The position numbers were made by a program, and so were the translations under genes. The notes under the pieces are model-generated. The model was given only the letters and a program-made list of their open reading frames with translations. It was not told the DNA's origin and did no database searches. A DNA stretch of 64,000 nt, from positions 62,001-126,000 of the forward strand of contig CALZFC010000298.1 in assembly GCA_945643635.1 (NCBI GenBank), read 5' to 3'. The DNA comes from Allodiplogaster sudhausi (lineage: Eukaryota; Nematoda; Chromadorea; Rhabditida; Diplogasteridae). This document shows, piece by piece, positions 1-11,919 of the stretch; positions within the stretch are counted from its first letter, which is position 1, and every line of letters begins with the position of its first letter.

Positions 1-1495
1 GGAAATGGCCTCTTAAAAAAATTTAATTTGCAAAGCCCTTCCGGGCTCTTTTCCGGTACTATTATAAATATTTAGGACATGCCGTGCCAGCCGCAATTTA
101 TCTTCCCATTGGGTACCGGAAAAGAGCCCGGAAGGGATTTGCAAATTAAATTTTTTTAAGAGGCCAGTTCCGCAGCAGCTATTTCTCGCATATTCAACCT
201 ATCACCACACTACAAAAACTATTAGATAGCTTTCGCGAATACGAACAACTTTCCCATACATCACTTCTTCATGAATAAATTTCTTGCTTTACTTTTTTGT
301 GTTCGAATATTTTGGCGTCTTATTCGGCTTTACCATCATTTTACACTTTTTGACGTATATTTTTATTTCGATTGAGCGCAAAAATTGCTATCGATTGATA
401 GTTCAACCTTTGTAATTGGTTCAAGCAGTCTCGAGAAATGAATTTTTAAATGTAATTTTGTCGTATTGGTTGTGCACGTCGAATGTCATGGGTCGCAGGT
501 TCGATGCCGCGCGCATGCAAACCCTTTTGCGGGCTTTTACCACGGGAAATATGCAAAATAAACATCGGTTCTGATCTCAGGATGCTTCGTGGAGCAGAAT
601 GGTGTATTGGATGAGTAAGAAACATTAAGATTGCACGAAAAGTTTCAAAATGCGGATCTGACAGTTCTGGCGTGACCGCCATAGGAAAATCCATACTGTC
701 ATGAGTAGGGACGCCCTATCCCGATGAAAACGCTGTATGTTGTAGAGAATGTTGTCGCGTACTGAAAAGTACTTTCCGTATTCTGTTCTCGCTGAAAGTG
801 TTGAAAATACAGCGATTAGAATAGTTTTAGGTCATTTTCTGTCAACAGCGAAAATATCGAAGAATAGCTTTTTTTCACGGAAAACGACAGTATTATGAAA
901 TTTGTTGAATAGCTTTTTTGACAAGGAACACGCACTGAATCTTATGAAGTGGTTCATTTAATATTTCAACTAGAAATTAATCTGTTCTTCGAGCATTCCT
1001 TGAATCCGACGTATCCGAGGTACCACTATTTGAGCCTATTTTTAACCCACCTAGGGACATCTACGCTAAACGAAAAGAAGATATGTTATACAGTTTTTAA
1101 TGCTCTACATTTTGAGATATAAAACCCAAAACTAAATGAGTTTAAGGTACTTTACGGTCAAATTGAAATATTTAAAATAATTTTTCGATGTGAAAATAAA
1201 GTACTTGAACAAATACATCAAGAGAGTGCTTGTTTAGAATTCAACGGGGATGCCAATCAAAAAAAGAAAATTGAAAAATATTGATGATGAAGAAAGTTAT
1301 GGCGAATTATACTTTTTCCTTACTTTTGCATGCCTAGGCAAGAAAAAAATTCTTATAACAAAATTGATCTACAAATGTTCCCTACAGTGCGTATGGGTAC
1401 CCCTCATAAAATTTTGGATAACTGAATCAGAAAATTTTGCGCCGGGGCAGGCCCCCATTGAGGGCTGCTTGTTCCTTACAGTGAGGCTCTCTTAA
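1..1495. mobile_element. Foldback element A, right part (left arm cut by window edge)
   Basis: The bases at 8-60 and 112-165 are near-perfect inverted repeats of each other, so the centre of a long palindrome lies near position 86. The right arm continues to 1495, where it ends in GTGAGGCTCTCTTAA, the reverse of the TTAAGAGAGCC terminus seen in three other elements in this window. The arm is clearly homologous to the arms of the element at 50449-53246. No transposase is visible, so the element looks non-autonomous. The left arm lies outside the window. Confidence 0.85.
455..512 (+). other. tRNA-like Pol III promoter module in foldback arm A
   Basis: An A-box-like GTCGTATTGGT (460-470) is followed at tRNA-like spacing by the B-box GGTTCGATGCC (498-508). 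The same module occurs in both arms of the element at 50449-53246, at 52228-52277 (+) and about 51429-51479 (-). No tRNA cloverleaf is evident, so this is a tRNA-derived element rather than a tRNA gene. Confidence 0.5.
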
Positions 1496-2845
1496 ATGAC
1501 ATGATTAGCACTGTCTGATCATCGATAACAACTGATAGTAACGCAGGAGTTGACAGCATCACAGACTTTCCAGACATTGTGAGTTAATACATTTGAATTG
1601 AATAGTAAAATAACAACAACAAAAAACAATAAGACCAACACATCAATATGATCATTATTAAAGATCAATTATTTATTTTTTCGCTCGATTTTGCAATGTT
1701 TGATGTAAAGCAGAGAGCTTTTCCGCTTTATCCCTGAGGTACGTTTGGCAGTTTAGATTAATGTAGTTTGGAGGCCTCATTATCTTTTAATGGTTATCTG
1801 CCATTTCACGGTTGCTGAAGTTGCTGCTGCGAGAGACTGAATCGCGAGTGGCAGAAGCGGCAGCTGTGCATCTCAAGTGAAGAAAGAGAAGTCGATCGGG
1901 ACGGTCCCGTCTCTGGCGGCTGGTCTATGTACCTGCATATTATACATAACCATTCATAGGATTTTTGTGACGTAATGAAAAGTAGATAAGAATGCTGACC
2001 GAATCCATCGAATGTCGGAGGGGATGAACGGGATGATGTGTTTGGATATGTATAGATTATCGATGATAAATGCCTCCTTTGAGCCGGCCTTTGCTCGCTT
2101 TTGCATCAGATTCGCGTACAGCTCAGAAACGAGAACGACCTCAAGAGGGCAAGCATTATGTTCTGTTCTCTAAGACGTACGTAGGCTTTGCTATTTGCTC
2201 TGACCTTTTTATCCATCCTCTCTCCTTCTCTCCCCCTATTTTCTATATTTTTTACTCTCTCTTTCACAGTCGCTCTCTTTCGTCCTCCTCTCTCTCTCTC
2301 TCGCTCTTTCTCGCTCTCTCTCCATCTTTCTCTTTTCCGACCTTTCCGCCAACAACGGCGAGAGCAGATCGTGCATCCTGTATCTTGCGTCCAAAGTAGT
2401 GAATCTTTCGTATGTACTGGACACCGACGAGATCAATGCACATTGTGGTGATCGCGAGTCCTCGAGACAGAAAGGCAATTATAATAGGATTCTGCCTTTA
2501 GAATCATTGCGACAGATCAGTTTGATAGATCCCGCTTTCCATTGACAAAGTGTACAGCTGTTCAAATACATGGAAAATGGGAAGGGAAGCGAAGAGAACG
2601 AGCCACTTTCCCATGTAATTCCACTTCAAACAGTGAGCATACTCTCGATTCTCACTAGAGAAGGAAGCCAGGACTCTCATCAAACATTCACAACTTCTTC
2701 TGATCTGACAGCATTTTTTTTCTCTAAGAATAAGTTGTTTTGGTTGGTTGCCTGTCAAAGAACACTTTACACATTGATCAGAAAGAAAGAAACTCCTCGT
2801 TTCTTACAACTCACTTTGTGCTCTTCATCATTTGATGTCAAAAAG
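1496..2845. other. Intergenic or intronic DNA between foldbacks A and B
   Basis: I see no supported gene here. A (CT)-rich tract lies at about 2256-2335. The missing 3' exons of the potassium channel should lie to the left of 4595, here or beyond the window, but I could not recognise them. Confidence 0.5.
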
Positions 2846-4568
2846 TTAAGAGAGCCTCTCAGTAAGGCTCCAGTAGGCGCTGCCCTAGATGCAAGATGTC
2901 TGTTCCAAACATTGAGAATGTTTTCAGACATGACCAAGGACCTCAACATTAACTTTTTGGGAAAATTTTATTTTTATAAAAATTTTCTTTCCAGGAATAC
3001 CCAAAAGTGTGCTCAAATTTTGAAAATTCATATCTGGCTATAAAGTCAAAATTATTTGCTATTCTTTTTTTATTCGATTTCTCGTCGAATGCTTAATAAA
3101 AATTATCTCAAGACCTTCTTTCGAAGTTTCATTTTTGATGTTAAATTTTGTCATGAATTTTTTTTGACATGAGTTTTCGCACGTTGTGTACCTAAACCTC
3201 ATTTGCGCGTGAGATTTTAATTTCAGATTAAAGAGCATGAAAAACTGTATAACATATCTGAGAATCAAGTTCAATTTCGTTCCCCGAAGCCCCGAAAAAG
3301 TTACGCGAATAGGAGTAAGTCTCACCAAGGCGATTTTACAAATTGGCTAAAACCGGCCACATATGAGACGCCCAAAGAAAGAAAAACAGATAGTTCTATT
3401 CAGCAAGTTATTCTCTACAATAACGTGTCTATGACATTTTCACACAAAGCATGTTTCGTTGATAAAATCTTGAAAATTCAATTTTCGAGTATTTTGGAAA
3501 ATGGATGAAAACCTCTTTCGTGAAGTTTAGTGCCATTTTTTTTTCAAGTTTTGTCTGCTCATGGAAAAATGGGCAGTGAAAAGTAAAAAAAAAAAATTTT
3601 GCCCAAAATCTCGCTTAAGGTGGTTATTCGATACCAGGAACACGGGAAAGCTTGTTATTTTGCACGAAAACAACTATTTCTAAAGTTATCGCCTTTATAA
3701 TCCTCACCCGAAGAAAAAGTTTGCTCGGACAGTGAATTAGCAATTAATATTTCGGAGCAAGGGGGAACTCGAAATGATGTATCGAGAATATATGTTGTGT
3801 AGAATTTTTTGCTCTACAAGATACAACAATAGATATATTGGTCTCTTGAAGCCCGGGTGCACTAATCTTCACGAAAGAGGTTTTCATCCATTTTCCAAAA
3901 TACTCGAAAATTGAATTTTCAAGATTTTATCAACGAAACATGCTTTGTGTGAAAATGTCATAGACACGTTATTGTAGAGAATAACTTGCTGAATAGTACT
4001 ATCTGTTTTTCTTTCTTTGGGCGTCTCATATGTGGCCGGTTTTAGCCAATTTGTAAAATCGCCTTGGTGAGACTTACTCCTATTCGCGTAACTTTTTCGG
4101 GGCTTCGGGGAACAAAATTGAACTTGATTCTCAGATATGTTATACAGTTTTTCATGCCCTTTAATCTGAAATTAAAATACCACGCGCAAATGAGGTTTAG
4201 GTACACAACGGGTACACAACGTGCGAAAACTCATGTCAAAAAAATTCATGACAAAATTTAACATCAAAAATGAAACTTCGAAAGAAGGTCTTGAGATAAT
4301 TTTTATTAAGCATTCGACGAGAAATCGAATAAAAAAAGGAATAGCAAATAATTTTGACTTTATAGCCAGATATGAATTTTCAAAATTTGAGCACACTTTT
4401 GGGTATTGCTGTAAAGAAAATTTTTATAAAAATAAAATTTTCCCAAAAAGTTTATGTTGAGGTCCTTGGTCATGTCTGAAAACATTCTCAATGTTTGGAA
4501 CAGACATCTTGCATCTACGGCAGAGCTGTTTGGACCTCTCCTTGAGTCTTACAGAGAGGCTCTCTTAA
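2846..4568. mobile_element. Foldback element B, complete (TTAA to TTAA)
   Basis: The left end reads TTAAGAGAGCCTCTCAGTAAG and the right end CTTACAGAGAGGCTCTCTTAA. Arms of about 690 bases are inverted copies: 3316-3400 mirrors about 4000-4085, and 3511-3531 mirrors about 3871-3892. The loop of about 335 bases is at 3535-3870. Open frames in the two arms encode the same short peptide only because the arms mirror each other. The element sits in the potassium-channel gene, 27 bases beyond the 3' end of its last recognised exon, so it is probably intronic. Confidence 0.85.
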
Positions 4569-4594
4569 ATATTACAGGTCCCGCGAATCCATAC

Positions 4595-6879
4595 CGAGGA
4601 CAATGTAGAGCAAAATGATGTACATGTACTCGTCACGCCGCGGCATCAAGTCGCCAAAGCCGACCTGAATTTCATTTATAGTCTTTTTTTGGTTTAATTT
4701 AAAGGAAACACTCGAAGAACATTGTATGTTCATATCTGACCAACGTTCAGGAACAGAAGAGATAATATGACAAAACGGTCATGTTATTAAGATCTCTCAA
4801 TTGTATCGACATAATAAAAAAAGTAGCGATCTTATGAAGAACTGGGCTGCACCGTGGTCATGGTGATGAACGACCAGTAGAAGGACGTGAAGAAGGTCCA
4901 CGGCTCCAGCCAACTCATGATCACTCCGCCCAGCGCCGTGTAGAAAACCAGGATAAACAGCACCAGCAAGGCCGGTATCCTTCAAAATATTCTGTTATCT
5001 TCTACTACAACCATTCTTTCTCTAGAAAAATGAATTAAAATAAGCCTTGTACTTGTCATATTACTTAGTTATAGTACTATGCTTGCTTGAGTCATCCTTC
5101 GTGGACACTTTCTTTGTCCGTGCTGTTGTTTCAAACTTAAGAGTAAACTATAGGTTCTCGACTCTCCCACTCCCTGCACCAACCTCTGCTCCTCAACGAT
5201 TTGCATGTTGTGGTCGAGCCCTGCCGTCTGGCAGTGCACGCAGACGTGTTCACGTCTGTCTCGGTGCGATGAGTGACGGTAGCAGATGCGATGTTTCAAT
5301 CGGATGTACTTACCGTACATCCACACCAGATTTTCCGACAAGAATTTGCCTGAAAACGGCCTTTTTAATATTTATTTTTTAGGCAGCTGTTAGTGGACTA
5401 AATAAAGGTAGTGAAATTGTCACCCACCGAGATCTGCAATGGTAACAAGCGTGAGAGGAATGCCGAAGAGTGAGAAGAGAATGCAAACAATTCGGCCAAC
5501 GTTCGTCACCGGTACTGGGTTACCGTACCCTTAAGCAAACTCATCAGTTTGAAATTGGATACATTTTTGATGAAAGCGAACCAATCGTAGTGACGACAGT
5601 AACAGCAAAGAAAACCGAAGTCGAAAAGGACCAAATCTCCTGCGTCACGTTACGCTTTACCTTCAAGAAGGCACTATTATATATTCTTGAATGGCTTCAC
5701 ACCTCCGCTTACCATTTGATACTTTATTGAATCGTTTAAATTATAAAACAGATGATTTTATTAAATCAGAAATAACTTTGATTGTGGTCACCTCATTGCT
5801 TGTCAGGAAATACTTCTCAAAGGCGATGAAGAGTGTATCGCTCATGTTGTTCATGTGTGCCTGAGCTTCGCGGACGAGTTCATCCTCAAACAAAATTCCA
5901 TTTTGAATGAGGGGAGCATCTTGAAGAGAAAAGCACCGTACCCTTAGCACAGGCTGGATCGATTGATTCGTCGGAGCGGCAAGAGTCAGCAGCCGCTCGA
6001 CGAACGCGTTCTGTTGCGTGTAGATCAATTGAAGCTGAGAAAAGGATACTTGAATGAGAAGGAACTTTTCGCTGAGAAGAATGGAGTGAGATGGAATGAC
6101 CTGCTTCCTCTTCGATGTGATCTCGTGTGGTCTCTCCACGGAGTAGAAGATGGACGCGCCTACCACCGTGTACGCGCACGTCAGCAACACGAGTCCAACG
6201 TGTGGAAGGATCAGCTTCGCGTACTCAACACGCAAAATTATATACATACTTTTGTTTTAAATAAAACTTCTCCTTTTTACATTTAGTAGATACAGTACAT
6301 ATATTTGCGATGTTGTTATAGGCAGTTGTGTTGACTTTTGGAGTGAAACAGAGTAGATGACGAATAGATGAAGTACAGAGTAGATGAAGGAAAAGGTTGT
6401 AATCCAGCTTGCGGAATGAAGAAATAGACACCTTCTTGATGCCCTTGTTCCTTCGATTCTCGTCCTCTTCATCCGAGTCCTTTGTCTCTTCGCTGTTTGC
6501 CATCCCGTCCTCATGACGCTGCAATTATCTCACGAGCTTATCGAGGTTCAGCATTTTTTTTTCTTTTTCTTAACTTTACAACAGGCTGCTACGCATTTAA
6601 GCAATTTGACAAAAACGACCGCAATTGTGTATCTTCGTTCTCCGTGTGCTAGCTTCCCTGTCTCTTACCAACCTTTTCCTATTTCATTCTAGCCCCCTTG
6701 AACCCATTGGTGGAAGCCATGAATATCGTCGTCATCCAGTCTAGTTTGTCTGTTAAATCAGTCATTTCTGATGGACCCTCCTTGTCCTCGTTGTCACCAG
6801 CTTGTCAAGCATAAATGACTAACTTTCCATTCAGGACCTCCCCAGCTTATTTCCGCCTCTGCCTCTAAACCTATATCTC

Positions 6880-6946
<67 letters not shown>

Positions 6947-7114
6947 TAATCTGTCCTCCTTCTGATCCTGTTTCGCTCTTCCTATATATCACCCGTTCTA
7001 TCTCGACAGCATGATATGTTTGAGAAGCCGTGTAAGCCCGGCTATCCACCGGTCACTCACTCATTCCCCATGACACATACCCGTGAAATAGAAGAGCACG
7101 CTCTATCTTTTGTG

Positions 7115-7150
<36 letters not shown>

Positions 7151-8606
7151 TTCTCTCTATCTCTCTCTCCCTCTTTGTTCCCTTGCACTCCAATGCACAA
7201 ACACTCGCCAGGTGTCATGCTATTCACCAGCTCCTTCCATGTCTTCTCATAAAATATCTCTGAATTTCACTTTTAACTCTCAGTTTCTCACTGATTCTCT
7301 CATTCTCTTTCTCTCTTCTTACCCCCCCCCCCCTCTACCCCCCAGAGAACACTTTATTGCTATCACTACACATTTCTTCTCGCTGAACTACTGTTTCATG
7401 AGCTGAGAAGGGGTTGTAAAAGAGGCCAAAGGCTAAGCGCGCCACTTAGCGATCATGTTACACGGGGCCAGAAGCTTCAGCATAAACTAAGCAAGAGAGA
7501 GAAAGAGACGGAGAGAGACAGAGATAAAGAGAGAGAGACAGAGATAAAGAGAGACAGAGATAGAGAGAGAGACATGGATAGATAGCGTCTGTTGCCACCT
7601 TGCTCTGAGACGTCTTCTATGTCATTGGACCAAAATTCTTCCGTTCGAGATTATGGACACTCTCCTCCTCTCCCTTCCCACCCATTAAAAACCTTAATAC
7701 TTGCATTAAATTGGGCTTAGTCAGTTGATTTTAGCAGTAAATATTAGAGTTTGTTTGAGTTTATGCAATGGAAGTTTCTATCTCTTCAGAGAGTGGCAGA
7801 GAAAGAAAGAGAGAGGTGATAAGGAGTTATGACAAGAATGAAAGAAAGAAGACAACACGAAATGATTGACACGGCCGACTAATTGACACTCCACAAACAA
7901 CCGAGGACAGACTGACAATGAGTGAGACATGCACATGCGCTTTAGCTAACAATAAGTGTTTGAGTCAATGTTAAGGGTAAGGTTAGTACATAAGGAAGGA
8001 TTAAGGTAGACCTCGTCGCAGTCCGCGTGCAGCAAACGGGAGGAGTCGCCGCCGCCCCAATCGGAGTGGCCGCATCCATGAGAGGCAGAGACTTCGAAGA
8101 GAGCTTCCTGGAGAGAGGAAAGAGAAGAGAGGGGAGAGAGGTAGACAGAGAATCGTGGATAGAGAGAAAAGATACACCCATACATAGAATTGAAGAGAAC
8201 CAGCACTAACAAAGGTGAAGAAATTAAAAAAATAATATCGCGGCCAAGGCCAAGGGTGTGAACTCGTGGTTTAAATCCTAGTATATGAAGCCAAATGAGA
8301 ATGAAACTTTCAATAGCAGAGAATACGTCAAGGGCAGAAAGAATGAAAATGGTCGTTAATAATGAGAAGTCAGAGACAATAGCCATGATGAATTGAATGC
8401 GAGAGAAGAAAACGCAATGGAAAAGAAACAGGAGAAGAAAGAGTCTTCAACAAGATGACATCATTCTTTTTGCTACCAATCAAGTGTGTTTTTTTTGAGA
8501 GGACAAACAGCAGAAGAACTCTTTGACGTTCCCTTCAACTCTAATGAAGAAGTTGGAAAGTTGCTAGTGATGGACCTCATTCAAGATCTAGAGTCATCTT
8601 CCTTTA

Positions 8607-8643
<37 letters not shown>

Positions 8644-9029
8644 TGTAGCTTGGCAAAGTCCATAGGGTTGACGAGTGCGGGGGCGTCCGTGGAGTGCTGC
8701 TCGGTCGGGAGCAAGAAGCTGCTGCTGGGGCTGTTCTTGTTGCCCTGTGGCTCTTCAGCCTTCTTCTCCGCCTCCTCGGGGGGCGGCGGCGGTGGCTTGT
8801 TTGGTGCATGGCTCAGGCCATTCGCCACCACCAGCCCGGCATCCGAAGAGCGGTGCTTCCTTCCGCATTTGCATGGTCTCCGGCAGACTGCCACGAGCAG
8901 CGGCCGCCCCGATGTCTCCACGCGGACACTCTCGCCGCGCGAGGAAGACACCAACAGAGGCATCAGACAGCCAGGGAAGGGGACGAGGCCACCGAAGGGA
9001 CAGAAGTCACACCGAAAAGAGACGGCTCT
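4595..9029 (-). CDS. KCNK: Two-pore-domain potassium channel (TWK/KCNK family), core exons; 3' end missing
   Basis: K2P leak channel of the plasma membrane, nematode TWK type. Exons in transcript order: 9029-8643, 8107-8012, 6518-6432, 6223-5792, 5660-5582, 5530-5428, 5349-5184, 4979-4853, 4664-4595. TM1 is in the 6223 exon (LILPHVGLVLLTCAYTVVGA). It is followed by the M1-P1 extracellular loop and by pore 1, FFAVTVVTTIG joined to YGN. After TM2 come SENLVWMYGKY and EEQR|IPALLVLFILVFYTALGG. Pore 2 reads SFITMTT|VGFGDLMPRRD. Splice phases agree throughout except in the 5530 exon, where one extra A (5520-5522) breaks the frame just after the pore-1 YG. The last exon ends at G|GTATGG; TM4's end and the C-terminus were not found, and foldback B follows at once. 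Family assignment is secure. The two long upstream exons (acidic, Pro/Ser-rich) are less sure. Confidence 0.85.
6519..8011 (-). other. Channel intron with CT/GA tracts
   Basis: Non-coding between exons 8107-8012 and 6518-6432. It holds (CT)n at 6880-6953 and 7110-7176, a poly-C run near 7323-7333 and (GA)-rich DNA at 7493-7575. I see no further gene. Confidence 0.5.
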
Positions 9030-9144
9030 CTGCACCGTGCAACAAGGACCTCCCCGGATGTAGTGACGGACTTATTCTCTCTCCCTCTGTTTCTCCCTGA
9101 CTCTCCCCTCCCCTTCCCTCTGCTTCACTCTTTCTCTATCTCTA

Positions 9145-9183
<39 letters not shown>

Positions 9184-9332
9184 GCCTTTTCTCTGAAGAA
9201 TGCGAGAGCTCCGCATGAAGAGGCGTGCGAAGATACGTCTCGACTTGAATGCCATAAGAGGAAGCAGTAGAACAATAAGAAGAAAAAGAAGTCATACTAT
9301 TTCGAAAAGTGAGGAGGATAGAGAGGAGAGGA

Positions 9333-9370
<38 letters not shown>

Positions 9371-9579
9371 GAGCCATACAGATGCAACAACGAGAGAAAA
9401 TGAGCATTACAAAAAGATCAGGGGAGAGTGAGGAAGTGAATGAGAGGAGAGAAGACAAATGAAGCCTCATCGCTTCTTGGTTTGGGTAAAACGGAAGAGG
9501 GGGAGGGTTGGCAGGGGTATGCAAACGGGGGATCTGAGCATGGTCGCCAGGGAGTTACTGATGTTGTCGAGAGCGAGCG

Positions 9580-9625
<46 letters not shown>

Positions 9626-10658
9626 GATTGACAGACAGAGAGAGAGACAGACATAGACAGAGAGAGAGACAGAGAGAGACAGATAGTGAGACAGAGAGAG
9701 AGAGAGAAGGACAATAACGAGCGTGGCAAGAGACGAATGAATGAAGTACATGCTAGCGGCAGGGTATTCTTTGAGCTTCATCTTTTGCTACATGATATTG
9801 TTCCTCTTTTAATCTTCTTTATTAAACTGTTTTAGAGTCAAAAGCAACCATGCACTCACTGAATGATTCTACTGTAGTACATTAGGACCATTTTGAACGC
9901 GCGCCCTCAAACATTTGCCACTTCTGCTAGTTTGAGAGCGTGCGAAATAGGAGGGAGGCTAACAGCTAGAGTAAAAAATTTTGGCCGAGCCCTATTTTGT
10001 GTGCTTTTAACTTTGTATTAAGTGGATAAAAATGGTTCAAGCTTTCTAGATGTATGTGAACAGATCCACGTTCATAAAACCATATCTTAATTATTCAGTG
10101 AACTATTCCTTTAATTTGATAAGCGATCCCCATAATATCTTCTTAGTAAAATCTTTAATATTTTTTCAAAGAGTTCGATGATGAAATTTTTAAATAAATT
10201 AAAAATTGGGCATTCTTCGTGCATTGCGATGGAATCTTCGACGCACGAGAAGATGATAAATATAAACAGCATAATCAATGCTATAGTGTTTGACACTTTT
10301 GAAATGTAGATTGGTGTTAATATTTAGGTTTAAAAAAGTCAGCACGATCTCCCTGAACCGTCACACATAAGAGAGGAGCGAAATGCATAAGTAAACACTA
10401 TGGGGAAGACGAAGGAAAGTTGAGGAGCCACTCAAGAACGGGCCAGTTCCCAAAAAGAGAAAGAGTAAGAAAGAAAATAACGGAAACTTCCAGCAATAGA
10501 TCCCTTATTAGCATGCTTCTCTAAACAAAAGAAAAGATTTACTTAAATAAATAAAGGAAAATACATACATCTAGGATCAGGGACATTGGTGCATTAATTG
10601 GCACACTTAAATAACAGAACAGAAAGTGTTTTGACAATTAGTCAAACATACATACATA
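9030..10658. repeat. CT/GA microsatellite tracts and MITE copy 1
   Basis: (CT)n runs fill 9080-9185, (GA)n runs lie at 9330-9366 and 9577-9712 (with AGACAG variants). A MITE occupies about 9838-10114: its left end CAACCATGCACT...TGAATGATT and right end AGTGAACTATTCCTTTAA match a second copy at about 24880-25175. The remaining sequence shows no coding signal. Confidence 0.65.
9838..10114. mobile_element. Short MITE, family with TTTAAAGGA ends, copy 1
   Basis: About 280 bases that align along their length with 24880-25175, including the shared segments GAAATAGGAGGG and GATCCACGTTCATAAAA. The termini form a short inverted repeat (CNNTGCACTGAAT and its reverse near AGTGAACT). There is no coding capacity. 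Confidence 0.7.
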
Positions 10659-10844
10659 TATGACGGTGCCAACTAAAAATCCGCGTTTTTTGAGTTTTGA
10701 CCTTTTTTTTGGAACTAATTTACAGTAGACGTTCAGTGCACTATAAATTCACTTTCAACGAAATATTCTGCTTTTTACTTGGCTCAGCATTTATTTCGTA
10801 TTGTTGTGACTGTGATTTGATGTTGTTTCCCCTTTTAGATGAGA

Positions 10845-11139
10845 TGAGTTCATCCCCGACTTACAGCGCTCGTCATCCACGAATGGCGACGTCATAAGCG
10901 AGCGCGCCGGTCCGGGAATTCGTTTGCCAGGTGTGTTTTTTTCTCTCGCTGAATTTTAACATGATAACTTCTTGAAATTAATGTTTAATCACATCCAGAT
11001 TTGTTGGTGTATGCCATAACATGAAATTTTTTTGTCATTGGTTGACATTTAGATCGAGCTAGAGTCGCAGGGTAGCGACGAGGATTCTCGCCCCGCTTTT
11101 GTGCGTCAAGAGACCAGGCCCTCTCGCCTGCGGACCTAG
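10845..11139 (+). CDS. Coding-like exon fragments inside element F (unknown product)
   Basis: A first piece (about 10845-10930; DEFIPDLQRSSSTNGDVISE) ends at CCAG|GTGTGT. A second (11053-11139) follows TTTAG and reads IELESQGSDEDSRPAFVR to a stop, TAG at 11137. Base composition is GC-rich like the true exons of this window. The two pieces do not join in phase (phase 1 against phase 0). I do not recognise the product. This could be a captured host fragment or chance. Confidence 0.3.
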
Positions 11140-11369
11140 TACATCATGTGATCGGGGGCCGTGATGGCCAAGTTATATAGTTATATTGATTTTGTTTATT
11201 TTTACTAATGGCTTCTCATGTACCATTCGTCAGCTAATCTGCTACACATTTAATGAATTGTCTGGTGCTTCTGCTTCTATTAGTGTGAATTCTATTTTCA
11301 ACGTATATTTTTGGCGACATTTTTCATTCCAGCTTGTTAAAAAAGTATCAGCTGGGTTCTTCCCCAAAC

Positions 11370-11700
11370 TTTTGAGCAGTTTTATACGCGTCCTTTTCTG
11401 CCCAAAAAATTGAGCACTTTTGTACACGTGGTTTTGTGCGCAAAAATTTTGAGCACTTTTGTACGCGTACTTTTTTCTGCAAAAATTTTGAGCACTTTTG
11501 TACATGTACTTTAGTGCTCATATTTTCTGCACATTTTTGTACGCGTATATTTATGCCTAGTCTTATGGTCTGTTTTTGAGCTCTTTTATACACGTACTTT
11601 TGTGCTCATATTTCGCTAGAATTTCAGCATACTTTTGTACGCGTATAAAGTTGATCAAAAAAACTGCAATTTAATACATGTATATTTTTGCAGACGCTGC
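11370..11700. repeat. Degenerate minisatellite, about 45-bp unit
   Basis: The unit TTGAGCACTTTTGTACGCGT followed by a T-rich spacer and CTGCAAAAAT recurs about seven times with substitutions. Apparent - strand frames rich in YKSAQNF / VQKCSKF are translations of this repeat, not a protein. Confidence 0.75.
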
Positions 11701-11919
11701 AAAAATCCCACAAAACAGGTCAAATCTCAAAAACGCGGATTTTTTAGTTGGCACCGTCATATAGGTGTATAATCCGCGTGCAAATCATGCAGATATCCTC
11801 AGCTAATTGCAAGGGAAACATGAAGAAACAAAATTTATTCATACAATAAATGGAAATAAAAATATTAGGATTGCATGCGTAGGAGGAAAGGAATGATAAA
11901 GCTGGAAATGAAAAAGCAC

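Larger units (their letters stand above)
10659..11763. mobile_element. TIR element F with inner minisatellite and coding-like fragments
   Basis: The left end TATGACGGTGCCAACTAAAA (10659 onward) recurs inverted at the right end (to 11763). The match continues inward for about 50 bases, through AAATCCGCG and the TTGAG/CTCAA stretch. The element is about 1.1 kb and lies in a presumed channel intron. It has no transposase. Inside are two GC-rich coding-like pieces on the + strand and a tandem repeat of about 45 bases. Confidence 0.75.

Noticed and set aside
3059..4261. Matching ~70-90 codon frames on opposite strands
   Set aside because: They are the two arms of one palindrome, so identical peptides are expected and are not evidence of a gene.
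11242..11593. Frames with repeated YKSAQNF / VQKCSKF peptides
   Set aside because: A ~45-bp degenerate minisatellite; no conserved start or family.
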